This document shows positions 1 to 8,152 of a DNA stretch of 42,074 bases, in pieces (position 1 is the stretch's first letter; each line of letters begins with the position of its first letter). Source of the DNA: Planktothrix serta PCC 8927 (lineage in GTDB: Bacteria > Cyanobacteriota > Cyanobacteriia > Cyanobacteriales > Microcoleaceae). The notes beneath the pieces are model-generated. The model had not been told where the DNA came from and searched no databases. It saw nothing but the letters and a program-made list of their open reading frames with translations. Made by a program: the position numbers and the translations under genes. The DNA lies in assembly GCF_900010725.2 (NCBI RefSeq), contig NZ_LR734875.1, positions 54,955 through 97,028 on the forward strand, in the 5' to 3' direction.

Positions 1-190
1 GACGATAGGGTTCTGGATAAACTGACGCTTCAGAATGATTAAAATAAACTTGAATTAAAGGATCTTGAGGTAAAGGTTGTAAACGGGGCTTTAAGACAGA
101 TTGGGATGAAGTTTTAACACAAGCATCCAAACTCAAAGCCAGTAATACAGTTAAACTTAATCGCAACGAAATTCGGCTGAATTGATCCAC
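1..190 (-). CDS. Partial lipoprotein, possibly phospholipase D-like (5' end only)
   Basis: Only the first 63 codons are inside the window; the gene leaves it at the left edge. Reading from a GTG at 190 gives a short basic N-terminus, a hydrophobic run (LRLSLTVLLALSLDAC) ending in Cys at about residue 24, so a lipoprotein or secreted signal is likely, although Asp in the -2 position is not ideal for a lipobox. The next part (PLIQVYFNHSEASVYPEPYR) resembles, from memory, the start of cyanobacterial phospholipase D-like proteins; the catalytic HKD motifs would lie outside the window. An in-frame TGA three codons upstream of the GTG limits the start. The ORF just upstream ends two bases before this start, which suggests an operon. 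Export signal fairly sure, family tentative. Confidence 0.6.
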   Translation of the reverse strand, partial: MDQFSRISLRLSLTVLLALSLDACVKTSSQSVLKPRLQPLPQDPLIQVYFNHSEASVYPEPYR

Positions 191-192
191 AA

Positions 193-375
193 TTAATCAA
201 AACAATGAATAGGTTCTATTAACAGTTTGACAGCAAGAGGAACAACAAACAAGGGATTTTTCCGAGTTTCCTGTAAAACTGAGGTCACGGGGCTGCTAAC
301 GGATGACGGTTCAACTCCTGCCTCCTGATTCGGGTAATCTATTAATAGGGGGGAGATTAACTTAATTTCTGCCAA
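193..375 (-). CDS. Small hypothetical protein, TTG start
   Basis: A 60-residue ORF with no family I recognise. It has a polar N-terminal half rich in Ser, Pro and Val and a hydrophobic C-terminal part (NPLFVVPLAVKLLIEPIHC). The only start is TTG at 375, shortly after an in-frame TAA, and no good ribosome binding site is visible. In favour of a real gene is its two-base spacing to the lipoprotein gene downstream on the same strand. It could equally be a chance ORF in the leader of that gene. Confidence 0.35.
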   Translation of the reverse strand: MAEIKLISPLLIDYPNQEAGVEPSSVSSPVTSVLQETRKNPLFVVPLAVKLLIEPIHCFD

Positions 376-477
376 GCTACCGAGTTAAAAGGATGTCACA
401 CTTTTTAACCGTCTGTGAGCGCCGTAAGCACTGGTTCAGGGCTTGTAGGCGCGGGTAATAACCCTCACTGCTGTGCT

Positions 478-879
478 ATGCCAAAACGAAAGAGGACATT
501 TCCCTGTGGCCATAAAGGATATGGGAAAATCTGTCATCGTTGTAATCAACAAGAGGTGACAAAGGATTCCCACCATCAGGCCATTGAGGACAAACGAACC
601 AAAAAACAACAGTGGGAAGCCTCCTTTGCTCAGGATATTATTGACCTGAGAGGCTTACCGGATTATGTGGTGATTAAAGCCAGGGCGATTATTGCTGGCT
701 TAAATGACCAGAAAAGTTATCGAGACTTTGGGGGGAAGCGACTTCGCCATAATCGATTTATTATCAGTATTCCCGTCACGCGGAATTATCGAATGCTTTG
801 TCAAGATAGTGGTAATTTCCTCGTTCCCCAAAAAGTTCTCTCTCATGAAGATTACAACGTTTGTAAACCCGGAGATTAA
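478..879 (+). CDS. Zinc-motif protein with RelE/ParE-like C-terminal region
   Basis: A 133-residue protein counted from the ATG at 478; a GTG at 415 would add 21 residues of low-complexity sequence and is less likely. The N-terminus carries a compact Cys/His cluster (PCGHKGYGKICHRC, Cys10, His12, Cys19, Cys22) that looks like a zinc-binding knuckle, then a charged helix rich in Lys, Gln and His. The last 75 residues (FGGKRLRHNRFIISIPVTRN, then YRMLCQ and VLSHEDYN) have the strand pattern and Arg-rich face of RelE/ParE-type toxins. No partner antitoxin gene is adjacent. This may be a cyanobacterial zinc-binding family of unknown function rather than an active toxin. Composition is like its neighbours. 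Confidence 0.7.
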   Translation: MPKRKRTFPCGHKGYGKICHRCNQQEVTKDSHHQAIEDKRTKKQQWEASFAQDIIDLRGLPDYVVIKARAIIAGLNDQKSYRDFGGKRLRHNRFIISIPVTRNYRMLCQDSGNFLVPQKVLSHEDYNVCKPGD

Positions 880-959
880 TGCACCCAAACCACTCTAAAT
901 CCTAACCTTTTTAATTTTTCCCTTGAAAAGAAAACTCAACTTTTGATTTAGAAATATCC

Positions 960-2138
960 ATGCAAATCTACCTCGACTATAGTGCAACCACTCCTCCCCG
1001 AACTGAAGTGATCACCCTGATGCAAAGGGTGATGGCTCAACAGTGGGGAAATCCTTCTAGTATTCATGAGTGGGGTCAGAGGGCGGCAACGGTTTTAGAA
1101 CGCTCTAGAATACAAGTGGCTCATCTGATTAATGCTCCACCGGAATCGATTATTTTTACTTCTGGGGGAACGGAAGCGGACAACCTCGCCATTATGGGCG
1201 TCGCTCGTCAATATTCTCAACCCCAACATCTGATTATTTCTGCGGTGGAACATTCGGCCATTGCTGAACCTGCACGACTTCTGGAACAGTGGGGATGGCA
1301 AATCACCCACTTACCCGTAGACAGTCGCGGACGCATTCACCCGTTGGACTTACAAGCGGCCATTCAACCGAATACGGTGTTAGTGTCGATTATTTATGGC
1401 CAAAGTGAAGTCGGAACATTGCAACCCATCGAAACCTTAGGCAAAATTGCCCATGCTCACGGGGTTCTGTTCCATACCGATGCGGTACAGGTGGCGGGAC
1501 GTTTACCTGTGGACGTGCAGCATTTACCCGTTGATTTATTATCCCTATCCAGTCATAAATTGTATGGCCCCCAAGGAGCCGGGGCTTTATATGTTCGGGA
1601 TACGGTAGGGTTAACGCCTTTATTCGGGGGAGGAGGACAGGAATTTCAACTGCGTTCTGGGACGCAGGGGGTTCCCACGATAGCCGGATTTGGGTTAGCC
1701 TGCGAATTAGCGGATCAGGATCTGACAACAGAAATGCTGCGGTTAATGGGGTTACGCGATCGCTTATTTGACTTATTAGCCGATGTGCCCTATTTATTAC
1801 CCACAGGCGATCGCTTAAATCGTTTACCCCATCACGTTAGTTTCTCTGTGATCCCCCCCAAACACATTGACCCCAAAACCCTGACGGGAAAAACCCTAGT
1901 CCGTCAACTGAATTTAGCTGGAATTGGCATTAGTGCAGGTTCGGCTTGTAGCAGTGGTAAACTCAGTCCCAGTCCGATTTTATTAGCAATGGGATATGAG
2001 GAAACTGCGGCTTTAGGAGGGATTCGGTTCACCTTGGGACGGGATACCACCGAAGCGGATATTGATTGGACAGCAATGGTTCTCAAACAAGTCTTAGAAC
2101 GACTAATTCCAAATCAGTTGTTAGCCATGAGTGTTTAA
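960..2138 (+). CDS. Cysteine desulfurase (IscS/NifS family)
   Basis: PLP-dependent class V aminotransferase fold of 392 residues that mobilises sulfur from L-cysteine as an enzyme persulfide for Fe-S clusters and other thio-cofactors. Visible hallmarks: N-terminal YLDYSATTPP, the TSGGTEADNLA cofactor-binding loop near 67-77, His98 (VEHSA) that stacks on PLP, Lys200 in SLSSHKLYG that forms the Schiff base, and catalytic Cys330 in SAGSACSSGK on the mobile loop. Residues 145-152 read IYGQSEVG where most family members have NNE(V/I)G, so Gln replaces the usual PLP-contacting Asn; this may mark a cyanobacterial subgroup. Length is normal. It stands alone, with no iscU or suf gene nearby. Family assignment is firm; which cellular desulfurase it is cannot be told. 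Confidence 0.93.
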   Translation: MQIYLDYSATTPPRTEVITLMQRVMAQQWGNPSSIHEWGQRAATVLERSRIQVAHLINAPPESIIFTSGGTEADNLAIMGVARQYSQPQHLIISAVEHSAIAEPARLLEQWGWQITHLPVDSRGRIHPLDLQAAIQPNTVLVSIIYGQSEVGTLQPIETLGKIAHAHGVLFHTDAVQVAGRLPVDVQHLPVDLLSLSSHKLYGPQGAGALYVRDTVGLTPLFGGGGQEFQLRSGTQGVPTIAGFGLACELADQDLTTEMLRLMGLRDRLFDLLADVPYLLPTGDRLNRLPHHVSFSVIPPKHIDPKTLTGKTLVRQLNLAGIGISAGSACSSGKLSPSPILLAMGYEETAALGGIRFTLGRDTTEADIDWTAMVLKQVLERLIPNQLLAMSV

Positions 2139-2170
2139 CTTAAAATCAGGTTGGTATAATTCTAAAGAGT

Positions 2171-3487
2171 ATGATCAATACAGTTGAACAACAGTTTCGT
2201 TCCTATTCACAGATTGTCGGAGAAATTCCTGATAATCTGGAGTCTGAAAAGTTTATAACTGTTGAAAGAGTTCCCCCTATAAAAGTCTATTCTTTAGGAT
2301 TCCAACCTGCAAAATTTATCCCAGAGATTCCTCGTTGGTTTCTCAAAAAATATGCTGATCCTGATTTTACGATTCTTGACCCATTTTGTGGCTCAGGTAC
2401 AACTTTATTAGAAGCCATTCAACAAAATATTTCAGCCTACTGGTTAGACTATCACCCTCTCAGTTGTTTAATTTGCCAAGTTAAAACCACTGTATTTTCA
2501 ACCCAGGAGATTTTAGAAGCAACAACCCAAATTATTGAAAAAACATCTACCCAAAAGTTTGCACCCGCAACCATCAATTTTTCCAATAAAGATTTTTGGT
2601 TTCAGCAACCTGTACAAGAAGGATTAGAACTTTTAAGAGAACAGATTTTATTAGCTGAATCTAGCCTTCAACCCTTACTTTGGTTAGCATTTGCCTCAAC
2701 CGTTAGAAAAACTTCTAATATGAATGATGGCATGATTTTGGCAGCCCGACGTTCCCATATTGAGAAAATCCCTATTCGTTCCCGTTCAGATGTATTTCAA
2801 TATTTTCAACACTATGTTAAACAATCTATTGAAGCGTTTGTGGAATGGAACCCTTTCTTAAATAAATTTGATGCTAAAATTCAACAACTCTCCTCTCAAG
2901 ATGCTCGCCAACTTCCAGAACAATTAAAAGTTGATGCAATTATTACTTCTCCACCCTATATTAATGCAATTGATTATGTTTGGGCTTCTAAGTTTGAACT
3001 GCATTGGTTAGGATTGGTGAATAGCAACCAGGAACGTTTAAACTTATACTCTAAAGAAATCGGAACTGAACGAATCCCAAAGCAGGAGTGTAAAGAATTA
3101 GGAAAAACTGGCTATTTACATTTAGATCGGTTAATCGAAGATATCTATTATGGGAAAAGATATCAAGCAACTTCAGGTCAAAATCAACTTAGATCTAGAG
3201 TTGTTTATCAATATTTTATGGATATGAAATCACATTTTTTACAGAGTTTAAAGGTATTAAAAAAAGGTGGGTATTACTGTTTTTCTGTAGGTGATGTTAG
3301 TAATATTTGTGGTGTGGAGATACCCGTTGCTTCTCTTTTATCAGAAATAGCTTTTGACTTGGGCTTTAAGCAAATATTCACTTTTAATCTTCTGTTGAAA
3401 AATCGGCGTTTGAATCTTCCAAGAAACGTTAATTGGGCAGGAACGATCAAACATGATACTACTATTGTTCTGGAGAAATTAAATTAA
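2171..3487 (+). CDS. DNA methyltransferase of a type II restriction-modification locus
   Basis: A 438-residue SAM-dependent DNA amino-methyltransferase. The SAM-binding motif I (DPFCGSGTTLLEA) lies near residues 74-86 and the catalytic motif IV (TSPPYINAIDY) near 260, so the FxGxG motif precedes the catalytic motif; the about 170 residues between may hold target recognition. TSPPY is most often seen in N4-cytosine enzymes, but N6-adenine cannot be excluded. The C-terminus has the expected KGGYYCFSVGD strand. A TATAAT at 2155-2160 lies only 10 bases before the ATG. The stop codon overlaps the next ATG (TAATG), coupling it to the endonuclease-like ORF. Since that partner looks truncated, this may now be an orphan methylase. 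Confidence 0.88.
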   Translation: MINTVEQQFRSYSQIVGEIPDNLESEKFITVERVPPIKVYSLGFQPAKFIPEIPRWFLKKYADPDFTILDPFCGSGTTLLEAIQQNISAYWLDYHPLSCLICQVKTTVFSTQEILEATTQIIEKTSTQKFAPATINFSNKDFWFQQPVQEGLELLREQILLAESSLQPLLWLAFASTVRKTSNMNDGMILAARRSHIEKIPIRSRSDVFQYFQHYVKQSIEAFVEWNPFLNKFDAKIQQLSSQDARQLPEQLKVDAIITSPPYINAIDYVWASKFELHWLGLVNSNQERLNLYSKEIGTERIPKQECKELGKTGYLHLDRLIEDIYYGKRYQATSGQNQLRSRVVYQYFMDMKSHFLQSLKVLKKGGYYCFSVGDVSNICGVEIPVASLLSEIAFDLGFKQIFTFNLLLKNRRLNLPRNVNWAGTIKHDTTIVLEKLN

Positions 3488-4722
3488 TGTTTAATTCAAT
3501 TGATGATGACCCACTTGAATCAATTTTACAACAGTATAGTCTATCATTCACTGACAAAAAGTTTATAAATAAATTGTCGGAAGAAGATGATTTAATGGTG
3601 GTTTTTGGCTTAACACAAGAAATCAAAGATCTCAATAAACAGTATTGGGGGAGAGAGTTAGGGAAATGTTGGGAACGTCTGGTTATTGAAGTTTGCAGAC
3701 AAAGTTGTGCAGACTTTTATCCCGCAGGAAAAGATGAATTATGTGATTTAAGGATCGGAACTGATGCTATTGATACAAAATATAGAATTGGATCGGGAGA
3801 TATAGGAACTTTAAAAAACTTCAGAGAACACGCTAAAGAATTAAAGGATAGAGGATACACACCTATTTTATTGATTTCGATTTACAAGCTTGGTTACAAG
3901 CCCGAAGAGGGTTATACTCAAGATAAATTAACAAACAACAGCAACTCGATCAAAAACCTTAATAATCACATTGCAGTTATGTCCCAACTCCCTAACAGCT
4001 TAGAAGAAGCAATTGAACAAGCTAAACAAGCAACTAAAGCAGCTTTAGCTGATGGTTATAAGTTAATTCAAGTTGAATTAGTTTTTCCTGAAATTGAACT
4101 AGAAGCGCAATCTATTGCCCAAGAATTTATTCCAGTTATCGAACAACCTGATCGTCAATTAGTTGTCTTATTTCCCGATACAGGCGCCGCAGCTTTAGCC
4201 CGTCGGGACTGGGGAAAAACCTGTTTTCGGGTAACAGATTTAGGAACCTCTCGCTCTCCCGTTGAAACTCGCTTAGAACCCGAAGATCAACAGTTTTTAG
4301 TCGTATCTCCTTCGGCTGTAGAAGTGGCACAGATGGAAAAATTGTCTCAATTGGCCGGAGATCGTCCCGTAATTTTACTGAATCCAAAACTCGAAGATAT
4401 TGCTATTATAGGAATAGGATACGCTGCTCGTCAGTTACGCGAACGGTTTATCAAGACCATTGAGTCTTGTTATTATCTCAAATTCTTAGAAGGTGCCGCA
4501 CTCAGACGTTGTTATCCTTCAATCTGGGAAGTTTGGTTAGAAATTGATGGGCAGTACCAGTTAATAGCCGAACAAGCGACAAAACCTGTCGGGGATGAAC
4601 TGGATCTGATTTTGGCACAGGTGACTCAAGGAAGTGATGAGTCAGTGGGACAACCTGTCCAACGGCCCAAAAAAGGTGTTTTGTCTGGACTTCAGAGTTT
4701 TATTCGCGCCTTAAGCCAATAA
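3487..4722 (+). CDS. In-frame fusion: restriction endonuclease remnant plus DUF1995 protein
   Basis: The 411-residue ORF joins two unrelated parts. Residues 1 to about 160 look like a type II restriction enzyme core: CWERLVIEVC helix, then CDLRIG and IDTKYRIGSGD, a PD-(D/E)XK pattern (Asp...Asp-x-Lys), and a helix-strand GYTPILLISIY. I cannot name the enzyme family. From Met165 (ATG at 3979) the text switches to MSQLPNSLEEAIEQAKQATK, the typical start of cyanobacterial/plastid DUF1995 proteins (relatives of plant LPA3, linked to photosystem II assembly), and continues to the end. The first part overlaps the methyltransferase stop codon. Likely history: a restriction-modification locus landed just upstream of the DUF1995 gene and the endonuclease lost its own C-terminus. 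Translation could also begin at 3979. Confidence 0.8.
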   Translation: MFNSIDDDPLESILQQYSLSFTDKKFINKLSEEDDLMVVFGLTQEIKDLNKQYWGRELGKCWERLVIEVCRQSCADFYPAGKDELCDLRIGTDAIDTKYRIGSGDIGTLKNFREHAKELKDRGYTPILLISIYKLGYKPEEGYTQDKLTNNSNSIKNLNNHIAVMSQLPNSLEEAIEQAKQATKAALADGYKLIQVELVFPEIELEAQSIAQEFIPVIEQPDRQLVVLFPDTGAAALARRDWGKTCFRVTDLGTSRSPVETRLEPEDQQFLVVSPSAVEVAQMEKLSQLAGDRPVILLNPKLEDIAIIGIGYAARQLRERFIKTIESCYYLKFLEGAALRRCYPSIWEVWLEIDGQYQLIAEQATKPVGDELDLILAQVTQGSDESVGQPVQRPKKGVLSGLQSFIRALSQ

Positions 4723-4768
4723 TTCCTGTTCCGACGAACATCCTCTAACTGTGTGCAAGTGAATCAAA

Positions 4769-5524
4769 ATGCTGACTCGACGCATTGTTATTGGTGACGT
4801 ACACGGGCATTATGACGGGCTAATAACCCTTTTAGAGCGTCTTGCTCCGGGTGCAAATGATCAAGTGTATTTTTTAGGAGATTTAATTGATCGTGGCCCT
4901 AAAAGCGCCCAGGTCGTTGAATTCGTCAAAAATAGCCCCTATCACTGTTTACGGGGCAACCATGAACAACTGATGTTAAATGCTTTGCCTGAAGATGGAA
5001 AAAATCCTCAAGCTTGGCAAGCCTGGTTATACAGTGGCGGTCTAACCACCATTACCAGTTATCAGGATATAGGGATTATTCCCAGGGATCATGTTCATTG
5101 GATGGCCTCTTTACCTTTATATCTGGATTTAGGAGATGTTTGGCTCGTTCATGCGGGTGTCCATCCCAAATTGTCGATTAAAGAACAAAATGAAGATGAA
5201 TTTTGTTGGATACGGCGAGAATTTCACAATATCCCTAAACCCTATTTTGCTAATAAGTTAATTATTGTCGGTCATACAATCACCTTTACCTTTGATGGCA
5301 TAGAACCGGGACAGTTAGTTCAGGGTCAGGGGTGGTTAGGAATTGATACGGGGGTTTACCATGCCAGAAGTGGCTGGTTAACCGGATTGGATATTACCAA
5401 TAAAAAAGTTTATCAGGTGAATGTTCTCCATCATAACCAAATTCGGATTTTACCCTTAAATCGGATTGTTACTCATTTAAAACCGCCTTCTTTATTAGCG
5501 CGATTAAGTTATGTTAGACCTTAA
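4769..5524 (+). CDS. Metallophosphoesterase, PrpE/PP2A-like protein phosphatase
   Basis: A 251-residue calcineurin-type phosphoesterase. All metal-binding motifs are in order: GDVHG at 9-13, GDLIDRGP at 37-44, RGNHEQ at 62-67, then LVHAGVHP and VGHT further on. In bacteria this architecture covers diadenosine tetraphosphatases and Ser/Thr protein phosphatases (PrpA/PrpE type); the substrate cannot be read from sequence. It sits alone between the fusion gene and the ATPase pair, with a short AT-rich leader and no clear ribosome binding site. The C-terminal 40 residues after the catalytic core are not motif-bearing. Confidence 0.85.
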   Translation: MLTRRIVIGDVHGHYDGLITLLERLAPGANDQVYFLGDLIDRGPKSAQVVEFVKNSPYHCLRGNHEQLMLNALPEDGKNPQAWQAWLYSGGLTTITSYQDIGIIPRDHVHWMASLPLYLDLGDVWLVHAGVHPKLSIKEQNEDEFCWIRREFHNIPKPYFANKLIIVGHTITFTFDGIEPGQLVQGQGWLGIDTGVYHARSGWLTGLDITNKKVYQVNVLHHNQIRILPLNRIVTHLKPPSLLARLSYVRP

Positions 5525-5595
5525 AATTTCGGTTCAATTCTTAAAAGATGACCTGTTGAATCTGAAATATAATCATGACACTTGAGGAGTAATCC

Positions 5596-6645
5596 GTGTT
5601 AGATAATTTAATTATTAAAAACTTGACAGTTTTTCCCGAAGCTGATCTCCAGTTCTCCAAATATCTTAATGTGATAGTTGGAGAGAACGGAACGGGAAAA
5701 ACTCATCTTCTTAAGATGGCTTATTCAGCACTTGCTACCAGTTGGGAAGAAGGGCGAAAACCAACAAGTAGCTTGCCAACAAAAGCTTTAATACAAACTC
5801 GGTTAGCAGAAAAGCTTGTTAATGTGTTTCGTCCTGAGTCTCTTGGACGACTTGCTCGACGGAAACAAGGGCGTGAGAGATGCGATATCAAACTAAACTT
5901 TAAAAATAGACAGTTCAATTTTGCCTTTAGCTTCGCCACTAATAGTAAGACAGAAGTTTTACTAGAGCAAGTCCCAGAGCATTGGCTTGATGCGGCGGCA
6001 GTCTATCTTCCAACCCGTGAATTACTTACCATTTTCCCAAATTTTGTCTCAGTATACGAAGGTCATTATCTTGAGTTTGAGGAGACTTGGCGAGACACTT
6101 GTCTGCTCCTTGGTGCCCCTTTGCAGCGAGGGCCCAAGGAGAAACGAATTCAGGAGTTGTTGAAACCGCTTGAGTCGGCAATGAGTGGTTCAATCGAGCT
6201 AGATACAAATGGGCGTTTTTATTTGAAGAATGAGCGTGGTCGATTTGAGATGCCTCTCGTTGCAGAAGGACAGCGTAAGCTGGCGATGTTGGCACGTCTA
6301 ATTGCAACTGGCGTGTTACTGGACAAAGGTGCTTTATTCTGGGACGAGCCTGAAGCAAATCTCAACCCGCGTCTTATCAGAGAGGTGGCTCAGAGCATCG
6401 TGAATCTAAGTAGTGCAGGCATCCAAGTATTTATTGCTACTCATAGCTTATTTCTATTGCGCGAGCTTGAAATACTGATGACTAACAAATCTAACCCCGG
6501 ACTTAATGCACGATTTTTTGGATTACACTTCTCAGATGGTAGTGTTATGGTCAAACAAGGAGATGCAATTGATGAGATTGGGGACATCGCTGCACTAGAT
6601 GAAGATCTTGCCCAATCTGACCGCTTTCTGGATAGTGGAGACTGA
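5596..6645 (+). CDS. AAA-type (ABC/OLD-like) ATPase of a two-gene module
   Basis: A 349-residue ATPase beginning with GTG; GAGGAG seven bases upstream supports this start, and a TATAAT at 5568-5573 could be its -10 box. Walker A GENGTGKT at 29-36, a signature-like [12 protein letters not shown] at 221-232, Walker [14 protein letters not shown] around 246-258, and the switch histidine ATHS at 281-284 show the split-domain ATPase fold shared by RecF, OLD and many phage-defence ATPases. There is no long coiled coil and no TOPRIM domain, so it is not a full OLD nuclease, GajA or SMC. The next gene begins two bases after the stop and encodes a nuclease-like protein, so the two probably act together. 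By eye codon usage is a little less AT-biased than its neighbours, which fits acquisition. Confidence 0.85.
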   Translation: MLDNLIIKNLTVFPEADLQFSKYLNVIVGENGTGKTHLLKMAYSALATSWEEGRKPTSSLPTKALIQTRLAEKLVNVFRPESLGRLARRKQGRERCDIKLNFKNRQFNFAFSFATNSKTEVLLEQVPEHWLDAAAVYLPTRELLTIFPNFVSVYEGHYLEFEETWRDTCLLLGAPLQRGPKEKRIQELLKPLESAMSGSIELDTNGRFYLKNERGRFEMPLVAEGQRKLAMLARLIATGVLLDKGALFWDEPEANLNPRLIREVAQSIVNLSSAGIQVFIATHSLFLLRELEILMTNKSNPGLNARFFGLHFSDGSVMVKQGDAIDEIGDIAALDEDLAQSDRFLDSGD

Positions 6646-6647
6646 GC

Positions 6648-7151
6648 ATGGTGACTGTCACCGTTGATAGTTTGACGTTTGATTTTCCAGACTCATGGAG
6701 CGTCACTAAGTATGACGACTGGGCTTTTTACCAGAACCAATTCTCTAAGATGTGGGACGGTATTAAGGCAGTTGATCTTCTCGCTATTGAAAACCAAGTC
6801 ACATGGCTTATTGAAGTCAAGGATTATCGTCAGCATCCTCGGACAAAAACTATAGATTTGGCCGATGAAGTGGCAAAGAAGGTGTTCTCTACCCTTGCTG
6901 CTATGCTACCTGCCAAAATTAATGCTTCGGTAATTGAAGAATGTAATTTTGCCGGGAAGGTTCTGAAAACCACTCAATTACGGGTGGTGCTACATCTTGA
7001 ACAACCAGAAAAAGACTCAAAACTATTTCCGCGTGCTATTGATCCTTCCAATGTACAACTAAAACTAAGAACCTTGATCAAACCGATTGACCCGCATCCA
7101 AAGGTTGTTGAGTCTACTCAGATGCGAGGCTTAGAATGGACAGTGACGTGA
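6648..7151 (+). CDS. PD-(D/E)XK-like nuclease partner of the ATPase
   Basis: A 167-residue protein of no family I can name. The region KAVDLLAIENQVTWLIEVKD has Asp43, then Glu56-Val-Lys58 at the end of a hydrophobic strand, the classic spacing of a PD-(D/E)XK nuclease active site, followed by a charged helix (TIDLADEVAKKVFSTLAA). The remainder has alternating strands (LRVVLHLEQP) and a polar tail. The ATG lies two bases after the ATPase stop, so the pair is translationally linked. Inference: an effector nuclease controlled by the ATPase. It could instead be a non-catalytic adaptor with the same fold. Confidence 0.7.
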   Translation: MVTVTVDSLTFDFPDSWSVTKYDDWAFYQNQFSKMWDGIKAVDLLAIENQVTWLIEVKDYRQHPRTKTIDLADEVAKKVFSTLAAMLPAKINASVIEECNFAGKVLKTTQLRVVLHLEQPEKDSKLFPRAIDPSNVQLKLRTLIKPIDPHPKVVESTQMRGLEWTVT

Positions 7152-7238
7152 TTCACCTATATTAATGTGAGTTCAATTTACAGTGAGGAGATGTGCAGGC
7201 TAATATCTTCTGGAGCCGATAAATCTCCATATTAAATG

Positions 7239-8081
7239 TTAAAATTCAGTTTGATATTGAACCAGGCGATCGCTTTCTTCAGAAGCACAATAAGCCTGAA
7301 TAATCGTATATAAATCAATATCATTTTCTAATAAACACGCATGACCGCTATCGGGTAAAACCACCATTTGAGCATTAGGTAAAGTTTGAGTTAAAAATTG
7401 TCCTTCTAAAACAGAAGGTAATAATCGATCAGCACCACTCGCAATTACTAAAACCGGAATATTAATCTCACGAAGATGGGATTCTTTTGGTTTAAACCCT
7501 TGCAATAATTCTAATCGCCATGCTGATGTTTCTTTAGGAACTGAATTCATTGCTGCTAATAACGCTTGACGTTCTGAGGCTTCAATTCGTCCTAAAGACG
7601 CCAAAAACGGCAGTAAACCGATTACTGAACCGGGATAAAACCAATCAGGAAGCCATTGAGTTAAATAGGAACCCCATCTTAACCAAGGTCGTTGTTTAAA
7701 GGATGAAGCCGGATTAACTAAAATTAAACGACTAAACCATTCAGGAGCAACAATTGCGACTAATAAAGCTAAACATCCGCCAAAGGATTCTCCACATAAA
7801 TAAATCTCCCGTTTGGGGTTAGCTTGGCGTTCAACTTCAATTAAATCTATGGTTTTTTTAGCTAAGGTTTCCCAGTCAGATTGATCAGTTTTCGGAATCG
7901 TTAAACAACGAATTTCAAACGCATCCATTAACCGAGGAATTTGAACATTAAACAGTTGACCTGTTCCATCCATTCCCGGTAAAAACAAAAATAACGGTAA
8001 ATCTGGTCGAGGAGAAGTGGGTTTGAGAAAATTTAGGGTGTTTTCCGTGACTCTGGATGATGTTAAGGAAGAAACAGTCAT
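7239..8081 (-). CDS. Alpha/beta hydrolase
   Basis: A 280-residue alpha/beta-hydrolase. Oxyanion region FLPGMDGTGQLF near 34-45, nucleophile elbow GESFGG with Ser99, acid in ASGADRLLPS and His in PDSGHACLLEN complete a catalytic triad. The sequence resembles, by general pattern, the hydrolase part of cyanobacterial/plant phytyl-ester-synthase-like proteins, but the acyltransferase half is absent, so substrate is unknown (lipid or ester likely). No signal peptide is visible, so cytosolic or membrane-peripheral. It reads toward the ATPase-nuclease pair, ending 87 bases from it tail to tail. Confidence 0.82.
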   Translation of the reverse strand: MTVSSLTSSRVTENTLNFLKPTSPRPDLPLFLFLPGMDGTGQLFNVQIPRLMDAFEIRCLTIPKTDQSDWETLAKKTIDLIEVERQANPKREIYLCGESFGGCLALLVAIVAPEWFSRLILVNPASSFKQRPWLRWGSYLTQWLPDWFYPGSVIGLLPFLASLGRIEASERQALLAAMNSVPKETSAWRLELLQGFKPKESHLREINIPVLVIASGADRLLPSVLEGQFLTQTLPNAQMVVLPDSGHACLLENDIDLYTIIQAYCASEESDRLVQYQTEF

Positions 8082-8092
8082 AATTTAGCTGG

Positions 8093-8150
8093 GGTTGGCG
8101 GTTGGTTGTTGACGGTTGACCGTTGACGGTTGTTGGTTGTCGGTTCACGT
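8093..8150. repeat. Degenerate GGTTGAC-type tandem repeat
   Basis: Repeats of GGTTG, GTTGACG and GTTGACC follow one another with small variations just upstream of the hydrolase gene. The same wording returns at 37987-38022 upstream of the SLH protein gene. It fits the short tandem repeat class common in filamentous cyanobacteria. Confidence 0.65.
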
Positions 8151-8152
8151 TC

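Noticed and set aside
415-477. Earlier GTG start for the zinc-motif protein
   Set aside because: The added 21 residues are Gly/Ser-rich with no conserved look, and the ATG at 478 starts right before the Cys/His motif.
1390-1728. Antisense ORF inside the cysteine desulfurase gene
   Set aside because: Fully inside a strongly conserved gene on the other strand, with no domain.
6026-6358. Antisense ORF of 110 residues inside the ATPase gene
   Set aside because: Shadow frame of a coding region with clear Walker motifs; no own start signals.
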